Assembly: GCA_000320545.1 (NCBI GenBank)
Contig: ADNK01001319.1
Coordinates: 1 to 24,081 of the forward strand
Source: Bigelowiella natans CCMP2755
Lineage: Eukaryota; Cercozoa; Chlorarachniophyceae
DNA length: 24,081 bases
Direction: 5' to 3'
In this document: positions 9,357 through 19,768 of the stretch, one piece after another
Position numbering within the stretch: position 1 is the stretch's first letter
Layout: every line of letters begins with the position of its first letter
Program-made: the position numbers and the translations under genes
The notes under the pieces: generated by a model
The model's input: only the letters and a program-made list of their open reading frames with translations
Told to the model about the DNA's origin: nothing
Database searches by the model: none

Positions 9357-10236
9357 TTAGTAGCTACCGGGGGGGAGGGCACTTGCGATCGCGGCACGTG
9401 CCTCCTTTTGAACGTCACTAGGATCTCGGTCCTTTGTTTCTATCCGAGGATGTATCACCATCTAATAATGAAGAGAGAGTGCATAATAACAACCAAAAAC
9501 TGTCATCATCGCTATCATTATCTTCGTCAAAATGCTGCCCATCATCATTGCATTGCCTGCTGCAGGATGAATGAATGATGGAACCCGAGCAGCCGACGTA
9601 GTAGGGTTGTATTATGGGCAGAAATAAATCTGCTAGCACCGCTATTACTAGTACTACTATGAACAATAACAATGATGATAATAATGATACCTTTGTGCTG
9701 CCAGGAAATAGAAGTCCCTCTTTGCCGTTGGGCATTAAGTTTCCAGTACCCACCAATGAGATCGGTACGATGGGAACCTTTGTTGGTGGTGTTATTTTTG
9801 ATTTTAAATAATCAGATAATAGTGTCGTATTATTGACAACAACGGCAATAACAATGACGACGAGGAGGCGGGGCACAAGCACGGGAGAGAGGAGCTTCTG
9901 AAGAGTACAATGACGATGACGCGGCTTGGAGATCGAAGTGAATTCATTGTTAAGTATCTATGCAGCAGGTTTCTTTTACAACTATCATCACTATCTGTAC
10001 TACAAGTTAATTAGAGTGGCAATAGCAGTAGTAGTTGTATGTTCCTACTAACCCCAGCTTTCTTTGCAATACTAAATGCTCCTTTCTTGAATTCGCCCAT
10101 TACAGGATGGAACCTACCAGAGGTGTGCGACAATGAAGCAACGTACACCATACGGCAATGTAAGGCCTTCTTGCACATGCGTGCACGGAGTAGCAAGTAG
10201 CAGCACCAATGTGTGATGATATTATTAGTAGTAATG

Positions 10237-10268
<32 letters not shown>

Positions 10269-10967
10269 GTGCGTTGTTGTTCACACACCCTGCTGGTCCC
10301 TCAGTCCACGTGGTGGTACGTGTCCCCTCAGGAAACAAGAGCACCTGAGGAAATGGCAGAGGAATAATACGCATTGTTACAACATCAATGGCTGCAGCGG
10401 CTGTTCGGTGCCTATAGCAAACGAAATCACAATCAAGATCTCTTCCTTCAACCTGTGCTTCATTTTCTAGCAATCGTCGGCAGTCATTAATGAGACGGAT
10501 CTGAATAATAATAGCACAAGAAGTAGGAGTAGCAGCAGCAGTATTGTTAATAATGACGTCGGTAAGTTGTGTGCGTAGCAATGCATTGGGATACAAGATA
10601 TGCAAGCTCCTCGATTACACTCTGACTTCATTCCTCTTATCACCAACACACCACGCACACTCACTCACAATTTTCTTCACATACATATGCTATACACACC
10701 TGACTGCGACGGTCCATCCTATCTAGCCCCACGTGACCTGTTGTTATTTTCGGAAAATATAATCATGGTGTGATAGGGAGTAGTAGGACACAACATACAC
10801 AACCGATGATGATCGGATGCACTACAAATATGGACATTATAAACAACCACGACAACAACAGCAACAACTACGAACAGAAAAGGATCATTTGGAAGCCTTG
10901 TTGTCCTTTGCTGTTATTGATAGAAGATAATGCATGACGTTTAACGACGACGACGATAACTACTACA

Positions 10968-10999
<32 letters not shown>

Positions 11000-11466
11000 C
11001 TGTGAGATACATGCTCCAACCAACGATAGGAATCAAGAAGTTACTTGTCTTTGATACAAACTGAAGGTAATAACAATGTTATTAATAATACTATTAATGA
11101 CGCATGAATTTATAAGAGCTGGATTGGATGACATCGACGACGACGACGAACATAGGCTCAAAATATAGAATCCATTCAGCAACTAGAAACTTGCTATAAA
11201 CACAGAAAATGAAAACAAACACACACACACACACACACACACGCACGCACGCACGCACATAACAAACGATACATCATAGCACGCACGGTCGTGCATTCAG
11301 CAGCCACAAATGGTTTCTGTAACCAACATTTACTACTACTACTACTAATACTACTACTACTACCACTACTACCTTGAAGGGACGTGGTAGCCAAGTGAGA
11401 AGGGTATAGATATCCAAGTACGACTAGAATGTTTCAACACACACAAAGCGCGCGCGCGCGCGCACA

Positions 11467-11510
<44 letters not shown>

Positions 11511-12669
11511 AAACACAGAGAACACACCATGAGTACATGCTACATCAACTCCTACATTTAAACAAAGTGATGGTGTAGAGCTGTGCTGCTCATTGGATAT
11601 TTTCAGTGAATCTTGTTTTCCAGTATGGAAGGAGGCAAATATAATAGTGATTATTATTGTTTACTTACTTGATGATTTGCCACATAGACGCAAGGCTCTT
11701 TGGGACCAGGCAGGTTCTCAATTCCCACCACCTTTATAGAAGCAGCAAGAATAACAACGACAACAATAAAAGGAGACCGCAACGAGAAAACGAGCAGCAA
11801 AGAGATTAAAAATTACGTGCATTATCTATGCGAACAGTTCCGTTGCTACTACAAATGAAACTTGATGATTCAAGATCTTTGAAAATGATATGAACTCAAT
11901 TGCTACTACGAACAATACTCATTATTCCTCTCCCTTACTCTCCTCCCCACCCTCTCGTCTCTATATTAGAAGAAGAAAAGTTGAAAGCTCCCTGTATCCC
12001 CCCCCCCCCCCCCTTCATCCTCCTCCTCCTCCTCCTCCTCCTCCTCCTCCTTCTCTTCTTCCTCCTCCAGTTACTAGTACTGCTACCTCTGTATTGTATA
12101 AGGGCATGGTGGATGCTGACGCCCAAAAGGCATTCACTGCGTGCTCTCCGGCCCTGTAAGAGAACGACGGAAGAGCAAAGAAACACAAACATTACTTCTC
12201 CGTGTGTATTTTATAGAACAAGAAGAGATTATGCAGTATAGAGTAGTACCTTCGATATTTGTCGGTAGCCAACACCACAGGGGCAATAGCCAGCTAAAAT
12301 ATGGAAAATTGCTCTCTCAGAAGAAATTGATGCATTGAATCATGACAGAACAAGACTAATAGAGACTGGGGGGGGAAGGGAGGGCGGGGGGGGTGAGTAT
12401 ATTAGAGTCTTATTTATAGTGTGTGCTCAGCTGCAGGACCATGACTACGAAGAGGGGTATCGATATGACTCCTAAAAGCAAGCACCAGTTAAGTTTATTC
12501 AACAGAAGGATAATTGTTGTGTGACGAATGTGAAAGTTTGATTGCATTATATGCAAAACACAATGATTCACTAATCTACCTGTGAGCAGATAAAACGCAA
12601 TGGCCCTAGCTTTCGCTAACTGAGACCAGACCAAACAAGATGTGTGAAAACCAATATCACTCTTCATTT

Positions 12670-12759
<90 letters not shown>

Positions 12760-13120
12760 ATCTCATATATTAGATACCCTCGTAGCCAGCGGCGGTCCAG
12801 AGAGGGGGGTTGATGCCGACGTGATAGCTTCAGCTGAAGATTGGGGAAGTATTTGCCATCGTTTGCCAGTTTGTTTACGAGATTTTTCCTTGAAAGTGCT
12901 GACTTCGTGGAGAGAACGACCAATTGCTCTGAACATATTAAAGTCACCCATTCATTCGGTCAGTGTTTCCTTATTTTCAAGTGCGCGTAACCCGTGCTGA
13001 CCTAAGTTTTCGCAACACGTGTCGTTGCCTTTCATTCAAAATTCTTGATCCATCAGTCCCAGGCATCGAAGTTAACACGCGGGAGGGCGTGTTCGTGGTC
13101 ACACCCCACCTTCTACTCAT
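9357..13120 (-). CDS. 1-acyl-sn-glycerol-3-phosphate acyltransferase (LPAAT/PlsC), 15 exons
   Basis: Exons: 13120-13002, 12928-12778, 12619-12580, 12471-12440, 12293-12250, 12153-12087, 11731-11669, 11423-11373, 11060-11000, 10737-10700, 10500-10453, 10344-10289, 10113-10053, 9777-9691, 9461-9357. All are GT-AG and in phase, giving 340 residues. The enzyme adds an acyl chain to lysophosphatidate to make phosphatidate for membrane and storage lipids. Evidence: hydrophobic segments at about 94-123; GIENLPG; catalytic NH(x4)D at N170-H171...D176; LDIYTLL; IPIVGWSMY; DRMDRRSQ; FPEGTR at 242-247; FKKGAFSIA; VPIVPISLVGTG; and a C-terminal VIHPRIE. The protein resembles plastid or bacterial-type LPAATs. 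The Ser/Arg/Thr-rich first 90 residues could be a targeting peptide. The start is uncertain: the frame is open upstream through a poly-Gln tract and may join another exon near 13415. Confidence 0.93.
10239..10267. repeat. (TTG)n microsatellite
   Basis: About nine units in the acyltransferase intron between exons 12 and 13, about 20 bp past the exon 12 donor. Confidence 0.95.
10960..10999. repeat. (TAC)n microsatellite starting at a splice donor
   Basis: On the gene strand this is (GTA)n and its first unit is the donor dinucleotide of acyltransferase exon 9 (exon ends at 11000). Confidence 0.95.
11219..11258. repeat. (CA)n(CGCA)n microsatellite
   Basis: Dinucleotide array grading into CGCA units, within the acyltransferase intron between exons 8 and 9. 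Confidence 0.95.
11332..11372. repeat. (TAC)n imperfect array at a splice donor
   Basis: On the gene strand the imperfect GTA array runs straight out of the donor of acyltransferase exon 8 (exon ends at 11373). Confidence 0.93.
11449..11511. repeat. (GC)n(CA)n(GA)n compound microsatellite
   Basis: Three dinucleotide arrays in series. On the gene strand they read (TC)n(TG)n(CG)n and lie upstream of the exon 8 acceptor of the acyltransferase. Confidence 0.95.
11998..12060. repeat. C16 run and (CTC)n array
   Basis: Homopolymer followed by about 12 CTC units, in the acyltransferase intron between exons 6 and 7 (11732-12086). Confidence 0.95.
12671..12756. repeat. (CT)n(GT)n compound microsatellite
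   Basis: About 20 CT units, a short break, then about 20 GT units, in the acyltransferase intron between exons 2 and 3. Confidence 0.96.
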
Positions 13121-13123
13121 CCT

Positions 13124-13160
13124 CTGCTGCTGCTGCTGCTGCTGGTGCTGGTGCTGGTGG
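13124..13160. repeat. (CTG)n, CAG on gene strand
   Basis: Directly upstream of the proposed acyltransferase start. In the same frame as exon 1 it would encode a His/Gln-rich then poly-Gln tract, so it may be coding if translation starts further upstream. Confidence 0.8.
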
Positions 13161-13832
13161 TGTTGGGGGTTTTTGAAACTTGCATGCTGAAGCGGTGCAT
13201 GGCTAAGCAGGGATGAAACTGTGGGATTGATCGATTTTCTTGCAGTGGCTGGAGCCGCAAGTATTGGCGATCCAATCTGAGAAATAAGCTAATTAAGATT
13301 GAAGCTCAGGAGTGAAACACACGGTGTGCATCATCTTCCACAACACAGCGCACAGCCCCCAAAGGTGCAAAAGGAACCACGCAATAGATTTTAGTGAGGT
13401 CCACAAATATTCCATATCTACCCAATTTATGAATAATGTATGACCGCAAGGACTAAGACGAGCCACGAAGCGTATGGGGGGGGGATCGGGGGCATGGGCC
13501 TAAGAGGCTGGCACGTGTCCGTCACGTAGATGATGGGAAGGCCGAAGAATTAATGTAAGATCGAGGTAAGAGAGAAATTCAGATCGATATTATTTGTGCG
13601 ACATGAAAATAATGAGTCATCGTGGTTTGAACTGCATTTTTATTCCCTGAGACAGCGTCAATCCATGCCGCACAACAGAAATCCTAATCATTTTGGAAAA
13701 AACGAAACTCCCTGTTGTTGGTGACAAATAACTTATCGCGACAATATGAAACACCTTGACGTCTCCGGAAAATGGCCTTGAAAGTGATTTGTTAGGCAAG
13801 GAAGGCTTCATGAAAATTCTTCACAATCCACA
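13161..13832. other. Divergent upstream region, acyltransferase / dioxygenase
   Basis: Separates two genes transcribed away from each other. On the minus strand a 39-codon frame from ATG 13415 has a hydrophobic signal-like N-terminus (AWFLLHLWGLCA) and a favourable start context (G at -3 and +4). A donor at 13322-13321 would splice it in phase to the poly-Gln exon through an acceptor near 13202. This is a possible first exon but unproven. A G9 run followed by a G-rich patch lies near 13477-13500. Confidence 0.45.
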
Positions 13833-14707
13833 ATGGTCACAACGGAAGAAAAACATGATGGAAGAAAAGATGAGATAGAAGTAACATGGGAGGACATAGA
13901 GCGTAATGGGTTCGTTCGTATCCCATTTCTACGAGGAGATCAATTCAATAATATAAAAAAGAATGTGGACGCTGTTGTAGAAGAAGCAGGACAGGACGAT
14001 CCAGGTAATTCCTGCCTACACACGTTGCCAGTGTGTTGATTTCTCATTTTAACTGTTGTAAGAAAACTGGTATACACGATCAAAGATGCTTTCTGTTTGC
14101 GATGGATCTGTTCGGTACGCCAACTTCGAGGGCACGCAAATTCAAACGAAAAACAAGACACTTCAAGACCTCCGACACAGCGTATGCTCTAAAGTTGCCC
14201 CTTTGGTTGGGAAAGACGTTAAAGTTAGTGGGGGCGGGAAGCTTGCAATTCGATATTCCAGGCCTTCTCTTGCGCCATGGACAACGCCAATTTTTGGATG
14301 GCACATAGAGAGGGGAGCAGGAGATGGGTTGCGGGCTACAACTCTCGCATGTCTGACCAAGGTTGACAAAGGGGGGGGAGGCTTGACTGTTATTCCTGGT
14401 TCTCATCGTTGGAGTTGGATCCATCAGATTATGAGTTTGAAGCTACCTTACTTTTTCTCCGTGCTAATTGCCCACATAGTTGCATGGATATGCATGCCAT
14501 GGGCAGTTGAGGTAGTAGACATTTGTTTCAGTTTATGTCGGTGCAAGCTCTGAATCCTCATTAATTTGGTAGGTTACGGCCGATGAAGGGGAACTCATTA
14601 TTATGGACCCATACCTTGTACATTCTTCATCAGTCAATGTGTCTAGAAGACCGAGGTTGGTGCTACAGTACAAGGCGGGTACTTGTGGTGTTGGGTTGCC
14701 TTCGTGA
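13833..14707 (+). CDS. Phytanoyl-CoA dioxygenase (PhyH)-like, 3 exons
   Basis: Exons 13833-14004, 14063-14511 and 14573-14707, with 58- and 61-bp introns, give 251 residues. The family uses Fe(II) and 2-oxoglutarate to hydroxylate substrates, often acyl-CoAs or specialised metabolites. Visible: the N-terminal NGFVRIPFL pattern, GWHIE with H138 and E140, VIPGSHRW (H172), and the distal metal His in YLVHSSS (H224) followed by N229 and R235, the likely 2-oxoglutarate-binding arginine. The usual His-x-Asp is His-x-Glu here, a form known from clavaminate synthase-type enzymes. The start has A at -3. The 3' end of exon 2 (a hydrophobic stretch after the GSH motif) is the weakest part: the donor at 14512 is the one I chose because it keeps phase. 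Substrate unknown. Confidence 0.85.
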
Positions 14708-15005
14708 CGAAGCAAAGTTGATGTCCCATTTTTTCAAGTCGAATGAACTTGCAGTGGCACATCCTTTTCAGATTAACATACTTAAAATAACTGCTGTCTA
14801 GGACTAGGGAAGCAACTAGCTATAGCACTTATCCAAACAAAGGAGACACATTTGTACAGCTACGACAAGAATGTGATTAAGTTACATTATCAGTCTTTTA
14901 CTTCGCATGTGGCACATTATATGCATGGCTCTATGTGCACGCACAACTTAAGAATTACCCCTCACCCCACACACATACATCTAAACATGCATGTGCATAC
15001 TAGAC

Positions 15006-15044
<39 letters not shown>

Positions 15045-15424
15045 CATTAATCGCAACTCTGTTGCATGCTACGCTAACGATGTATCTGGACATATGCACG
15101 TACTTACGTACATCTGCTCATCATAGTCTGAACACACAAATATTCCTATGTGAGCTCACACAACAAGACAAAACAACATTTCGTGCGCAGCGTTGCGAAT
15201 CGAAAAAAAAAAAACTATGCGTGCGCACAATGAAGGATGACAGAGTACACTATAACTACAATAAATATCGAGGAGTCTCATCAATAGATCTTGCAATTTT
15301 GTTAATAGGGCGTTTGTAGTTACTACATGCATCTCTATATCTTTACATGCACGCATGTATGATGTCAATACATGATGTCATATGGATATGAATATGTTTT
15401 CATTTTTCATTATTTTTTTAAAAT
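14708..15424. other. Convergent intergenic region
   Basis: Lies between the 3' ends of the dioxygenase and the SGNH gene. It contains an (AT)n array at 15009-15043 and many ATGCAT or GCATGC-type words from about 14910 to 15360. The plus-strand frame at 14852-15319 is repeat-driven and not called. Confidence 0.6.
15009..15043. repeat. (AT)n microsatellite
   Basis: About 17 units, intergenic between convergent genes. Confidence 0.97.
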
Positions 15425-16246
15425 TCATTTCTTAGAAGCAGTATAGAAACAGGTTGCAGTGCTATCACGCCTAAAATGGTGCTCGTTAAGTACTTGAGCT
15501 ATAGCGGCAGCTATCTTAGAACCCCCTCTGGCTGATGGCTCTATTGGATTTGCCCAGTCTCCTTGATTCGTCATTACTGTACGAAAATCTAGTATTGGTA
15601 GATGCCTCGGAGTAATTTCCTTTACCATGCAGTCAATAAATAAAGAAAGTGCCACTTCCATAGCTTCCTGCTTGGCTTTAAATTGTGCGAAATGTTCGAC
15701 CTTAGGGGCATATTGGAGGCATACCAGTGTAGGTAGTTTCAATTTCATGACAGCTTCGAGCATCGCTGAGTATTCTTTCGAAAATTTTCGTTGTACTTCA
15801 CGTAGTTTGAGCAAAGCACTATGAACATCTGTGGCATTACTTTTCAGGACACTGAGATACTTTAGTGCATTATTTCCACCAGCAGATACCACGATATGAG
15901 TTGCTCCACGAGGGATCTTTGGAATTTGCTTCTGCACGAGACTTTGCAAAACGGACCCATCTTGTGCCACAAGCGTGACCTTATTCTTCCTTTCTTTCAC
16001 GTCGTCACCCTGATTTAGCAGATCTCGAAGGTGATCGGTCACGCATTTCCCCTCCTTGACGTAGCCCTTATTGTCCAATGTCGAATCGCCAAGCAGAACT
16101 ACGTGTACGGGTTTTCGTAAAGGCTCAGAGGTAGCACCCGCCTCTCCTTTCGATCCCTTGTTCCCCATTCGACTACTGTTCTGTGCTAGCTGTGATGCTC
16201 TTGCTGCTGGGCTGTAATAAATTGTGTCAACGATGATGTCGCACAT
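15425..16246 (-). CDS. SGNH/GDSL-type hydrolase-like protein
   Basis: Single exon, 273 codons. SGNH proteins are mostly esterases, lipases or acyltransferases. Visible: block I LLGDSTLDN with nucleophile-position S55, QDGSVLQ with the block II Gly, and block III SAGGNN with N125. Block V normally supplies an Asp-x-x-His; here it is NPIEPSARGGSKIA (about 233-246) with no His, so catalysis is doubtful or uses another residue. Met27 (16168) begins MGNKGSKG, a textbook N-myristoylation pattern, so the real product may be 247 residues and membrane-bound. Met1 has T at -3, whereas Met27 has G at +4. It is divergent from the small gene at 16369 with only about 122 bp (or 200 bp) between them. Confidence 0.85.
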   Translation of the reverse strand: MCDIIVDTIYYSPAARASQLAQNSSRMGNKGSKGEAGATSEPLRKPVHVVLLGDSTLDNKGYVKEGKCVTDHLRDLLNQGDDVKERKNKVTLVAQDGSVLQSLVQKQIPKIPRGATHIVVSAGGNNALKYLSVLKSNATDVHSALLKLREVQRKFSKEYSAMLEAVMKLKLPTLVCLQYAPKVEHFAQFKAKQEAMEVALSLFIDCMVKEITPRHLPILDFRTVMTNQGDWANPIEPSARGGSKIAAAIAQVLNEHHFRRDSTATCFYTASKK

Positions 16247-16368
16247 AGAATATCGCCTATATTACCTACGATAATTACTGCTGCGACAAGGCAATCGAAG
16301 CTACTAAGCTCCCACCCTCAGAATCCAACACTTCCCAAGCAAGGAACTAGCTACACAACGCCCTCCCC
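16247..16368. promoter_or_regulatory. Short divergent promoter region (inferred)
   Basis: 122 bp separate the start codons of the SGNH gene (minus) and the small four-exon gene (plus). No TATA element is obvious. The regulatory role is inferred only from arrangement. Confidence 0.35.
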
Positions 16369-17056
16369 ATGAGCAACGAGGACGATTCAGAGATTCGGTA
16401 GGTCTACACATCTCTTTTTCAAAAAAAGAAGACCGCTCAAAGGTGTTTGGTGCTACCGTGTAAATGGCGCACTGACATACGCTCGTACACCGAAGCTGTT
16501 GATGATGACGGGGGATGCAGAAGTAAGCCAAATATGAGATTTTGCTAAGTACGCATGCTTTTCAGGTCTACTGCTCGCTTGTTACGACACTCTGTTAACC
16601 GAGGTAATTGATGCGTTCATCGATTACATTTTTGTGACAGTAATCCTCTCTTTCATTTGCAGAATGCTATCTATATCATCATACAAACCCCCCTGACCCT
16701 ATTTCTCTGTATCTCTTACCCCTGTGTGAATAATATGGCGTTATCAACCACTACGATGGCAATTGTAACACTGGTTTCAAGTTCTCACCAACGCGAATAC
16801 TTCGTTCTCGGTGGCCGCTACCGAGGTCGACAAGAAAACGGAGTCCATAGAGTCTAATTACCAAGGTAAAAACATAAATCGGCAGAAAGCAACAAGGGTT
16901 TTATATCCAGTTGTGAGGTGCCTCGTTTATTCATTCTAATTTCATTTTTAAGATTTCTTGATGGGCAATACGCTCTTTACTCTGCTGTTCATCTATCAGG
17001 AAATGTATCTAGATTCAGAGCATGGAGAGACACTACAGATCCAGCTTGGGTTTTAG
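16369..17056 (+). CDS. Small hypothetical protein, 84 aa, 4 exons
   Basis: Exons 16369-16397, 16566-16603, 16782-16865 and 16953-17056 join in phase through GT-AG introns to an 84-residue protein starting MSNEDDSEIR and ending in a TAG stop. The middle is polar and helix-prone (SVAATEVDKKTESIESNYQ). Residues 52-65 are hydrophobic (FLMGNTLFTLLFIY) and could be a short membrane or packing segment. I do not recognise the family. Support comes from phase agreement at three junctions, a good start context (CCCC before ATG) and sensible residue composition. The exon 3 acceptor (TTTCAAG) has a weak pyrimidine tract. It could be a chance assembly. Confidence 0.45.
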
Positions 17057-17650
17057 GCACCATGTTCCTTGGAACCGCACTCGTTTCCAGACCAGGTGCT
17101 AACTTTCATATGAATATACGTGAATCCACGATTCTGTATTTCTATCTACATTACGTTTGGTATGCTATGTGGTGCACCGCAACCAAATATAGTTTTGCCC
17201 CGGGGCCAAATAATATGAGATAATGAAGAATATCCTATCGTTTAAATTGACTTTTTCTTGTCGTTTGTTTCGATAACATGCCATACAGCGGGTACAATGC
17301 CGATGATAAGGAACGCTGTGATATCGACTGGATTATTTTCATGGCTCCTGTATCCCCAACTCACAGGGGAAGGCGTCATTATGGCGAAGCAAATGATGAA
17401 GTCATCGATAAAAAGAAGATTAGAATAGATAGAAAAAGCACGAGTGCCGATGCCATATAACTCCTTGGTTCTGACGTAATACGTAGAAAGTTCATCTTGT
17501 ATATGATGTTCTCTCGTCTCATATGATGTACTCGTATGAAATTTTAGACACGCAAGCATAGATTTGTACCAAACATGAACGCAGCAGCTCTTTCATGATT
17601 TCAAAAATAGCGCGCTTGCTGTGCGCGCAAGAGTTTTTAATATAAATATG

Positions 17651-17653
<3 letters not shown>

Positions 17654-17694
<41 letters not shown>
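17654..17694. repeat. (AT)n microsatellite
   Basis: About 20 units, intergenic. Confidence 0.97.
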
Positions 17695-17699
<5 letters not shown>

Positions 17700-18315
17700 A
17701 CTAGACAATGCGCTGTTGCTACAGAATTTTTGTTCGGCGTTAAAGGCCGCACTAGCGTATTCAGCACGGCATTCATTCGATCTAGCGAGTCGAGCATATT
17801 CACATCGATTGGCCTACATGCAATGAAGCTTGCAGAATGCAGGATTCTCATACATGCGACATGCATGTACACGCGCGTTTTTCATCGTGCATGTTGTGCT
17901 AGCATGCATGTACGCATGCGCACAAGTATGCTTTATTAGCGCCACAACTAAGCTTCTGCACACGGAAAGTTAGCAGTGACTGTCACTGCACATCATAATG
18001 CTTCCATCACATTAAAGTATGTATGCGTTTTCGGTGCGATGCTGACCGGACTATGGCGATGATGATGAACAGATTTTGTGCCTTGTTTTGTCGACTGATC
18101 TAAATGTGCAGCAATGATGATGCTGATTCCATTTGAAGGGGGAGAAGGAGGAGGACAAGGGGGTGCAAGGAGACGAGGCGAGCGGCTTAGACAAAGAGTG
18201 GGGGCAGAAGATCTTCATCATCGACAAAAGAGGATGTTTCACCCGCGTTTGCTACTCTCGTCTGCACCTAATATAATTCGTACAACACGAACACACACAA
18301 CTACATATATAAATA

Positions 18316-18318
<3 letters not shown>

Positions 18319-18349
<31 letters not shown>
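18319..18349. repeat. (AT)n microsatellite
   Basis: About 15 units, embedded in a longer AT-rich stretch (18300-18400). Confidence 0.95.
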
Positions 18350-18352
<3 letters not shown>

Positions 18353-18696
18353 GTTATATATACATTTATAAATATTTTACATATAACATAAATATCATAA
18401 TTATGTTTCTGGGGGAAAACATTTCTGTTTCTATGGATTACACTATCTCCCTATAAAATCAAATACATTTTCGCTAAATGTTTCTGGCTTGATAAGATCA
18501 AATATCTTTTGAGAAAATGACGAAGAGTGAAATGGGTAGGCCACAACAAAATAGACAGCTGGATGCAGTAGAATATTTTGTTGCTGCTACTGCTACTACT
18601 ACTGGTAATGCAGATCCTTAAGCAATTTTGTAGGTGCTATTTCGTGCCAACTCTCATAATCTAAATCCCTCTGTGTTCATGTTGATGTAAATAACT

Positions 18697-19702
18697 TTAA
18701 TTTGAATCATTGGGGGGCAGAGAAGGTGGGGGTTTGGGGGCGGGGCGACCTTCTTTTCCGTTTCCTTCTCCCTTCTTCTCTTCCTCAATGGTGAATCGAG
18801 CTATTAGCTTCTCCAGCTCAGAGGACATTGCCTCACCAACTAACTCCTGGATTTGCATTACCGGGTAGATACCGTTCATAGCACCTGAATCAATGAGGAC
18901 AAAATCAATTTTGGCTCTTTTTGCTGTTGAAGTTGCGTAGTGGTAGTGGTGGTGGGATGCTGCAACCGTAGAACTGAGCGAGAAATTCATCCTTCGAAAC
19001 TTTCCCATCCTTATTTTCGTCCATCAGCTGTTTGAACTTATCGTACGTCTGCTTTGTGCAGAGGGGCTCTGTAGCCTACATATGTATATGGTGAGGCGTG
19101 GTCTCGCTCTCTTTTTCTCGTCTTCTCTCTCTCTCCCTCTCTCTGTCCCACCTCCCCCCCCCCCCATCTCTCTTTGTGGGTGGTCTGCTCTGCATATTTT
19201 AGAGAGATACCCGGGTATATTTGCTATAATCCGAAGTTCGGTCAGATGACCCTAGACATATCAACCCAATAATGTATATCTACGATACCTCTAACCAACC
19301 TAACCTACTACACGATGCCACTCATTACCGCTTGGGAAGCAGCAGGAATTTGTGTCTCAACCATATTCTCAGCTTCTTTTTTGAGCTAAAGGAACGGTAG
19401 ATGTTGTTGGTCAATGTGTGTTGCTTGCTCGCCAATAGGCGGTTCGTCAGCTATCTATTGGGCAAAGTATTTCACGAGTCGGGTGGGAGGGAGAAATATC
19501 CTCTCCAGCTAGAGGGTGAATAAATAATACCCGAGGGGGGGGGGTAGCACCCACGCCCATTTGTTCGTGCAAAGTCATCGGTGAGGAGCTCACAAAATAT
19601 AACCAACCGTGTTCAGATAGCGCTTGCTATTTCTTTTGCATAGCACACCATCATATCGTTGGCTACTACTACTAGTAGTACTACTACTACCACTACTGCT
19701 AC

Positions 19703-19768
<66 letters not shown>

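Larger units (their letters stand above)
17057..18696. other. Long convergent intergenic region
   Basis: No gene is called in these 1640 bp. A minus-strand frame at 17379-17456 reads as a signal-peptide-like 25-mer, and overlapping frames to 17242 are hydrophobic, but I could not build a consistent gene. There are (AT)n arrays near 17654-17694 and 18319-18349, and a cluster of ATGCAT/GCATGC words at 17815-17935. The remainder is AT-rich. Confidence 0.5.

Noticed and set aside
9360-9415. Possible degenerate LTR fragment (G-rich tract followed by CACGTG and CCTTTTGAA)
   Set aside because: The resemblance to the LTR is partial, and the minus strand here encodes the conserved C-terminal exon of the acyltransferase.
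9614-9811. 65-codon plus-strand frame with a plausible-looking C-terminus
   Set aside because: It is antisense to acyltransferase exon 14, which carries the VPIVPISLVGTG motif.
18697-19008. 103-codon minus-strand frame as a separate gene
   Set aside because: Its 3' part is the last EF-hand exon, but its 5' part reads the previous exon out of frame; the spliced EF-hand model explains both.
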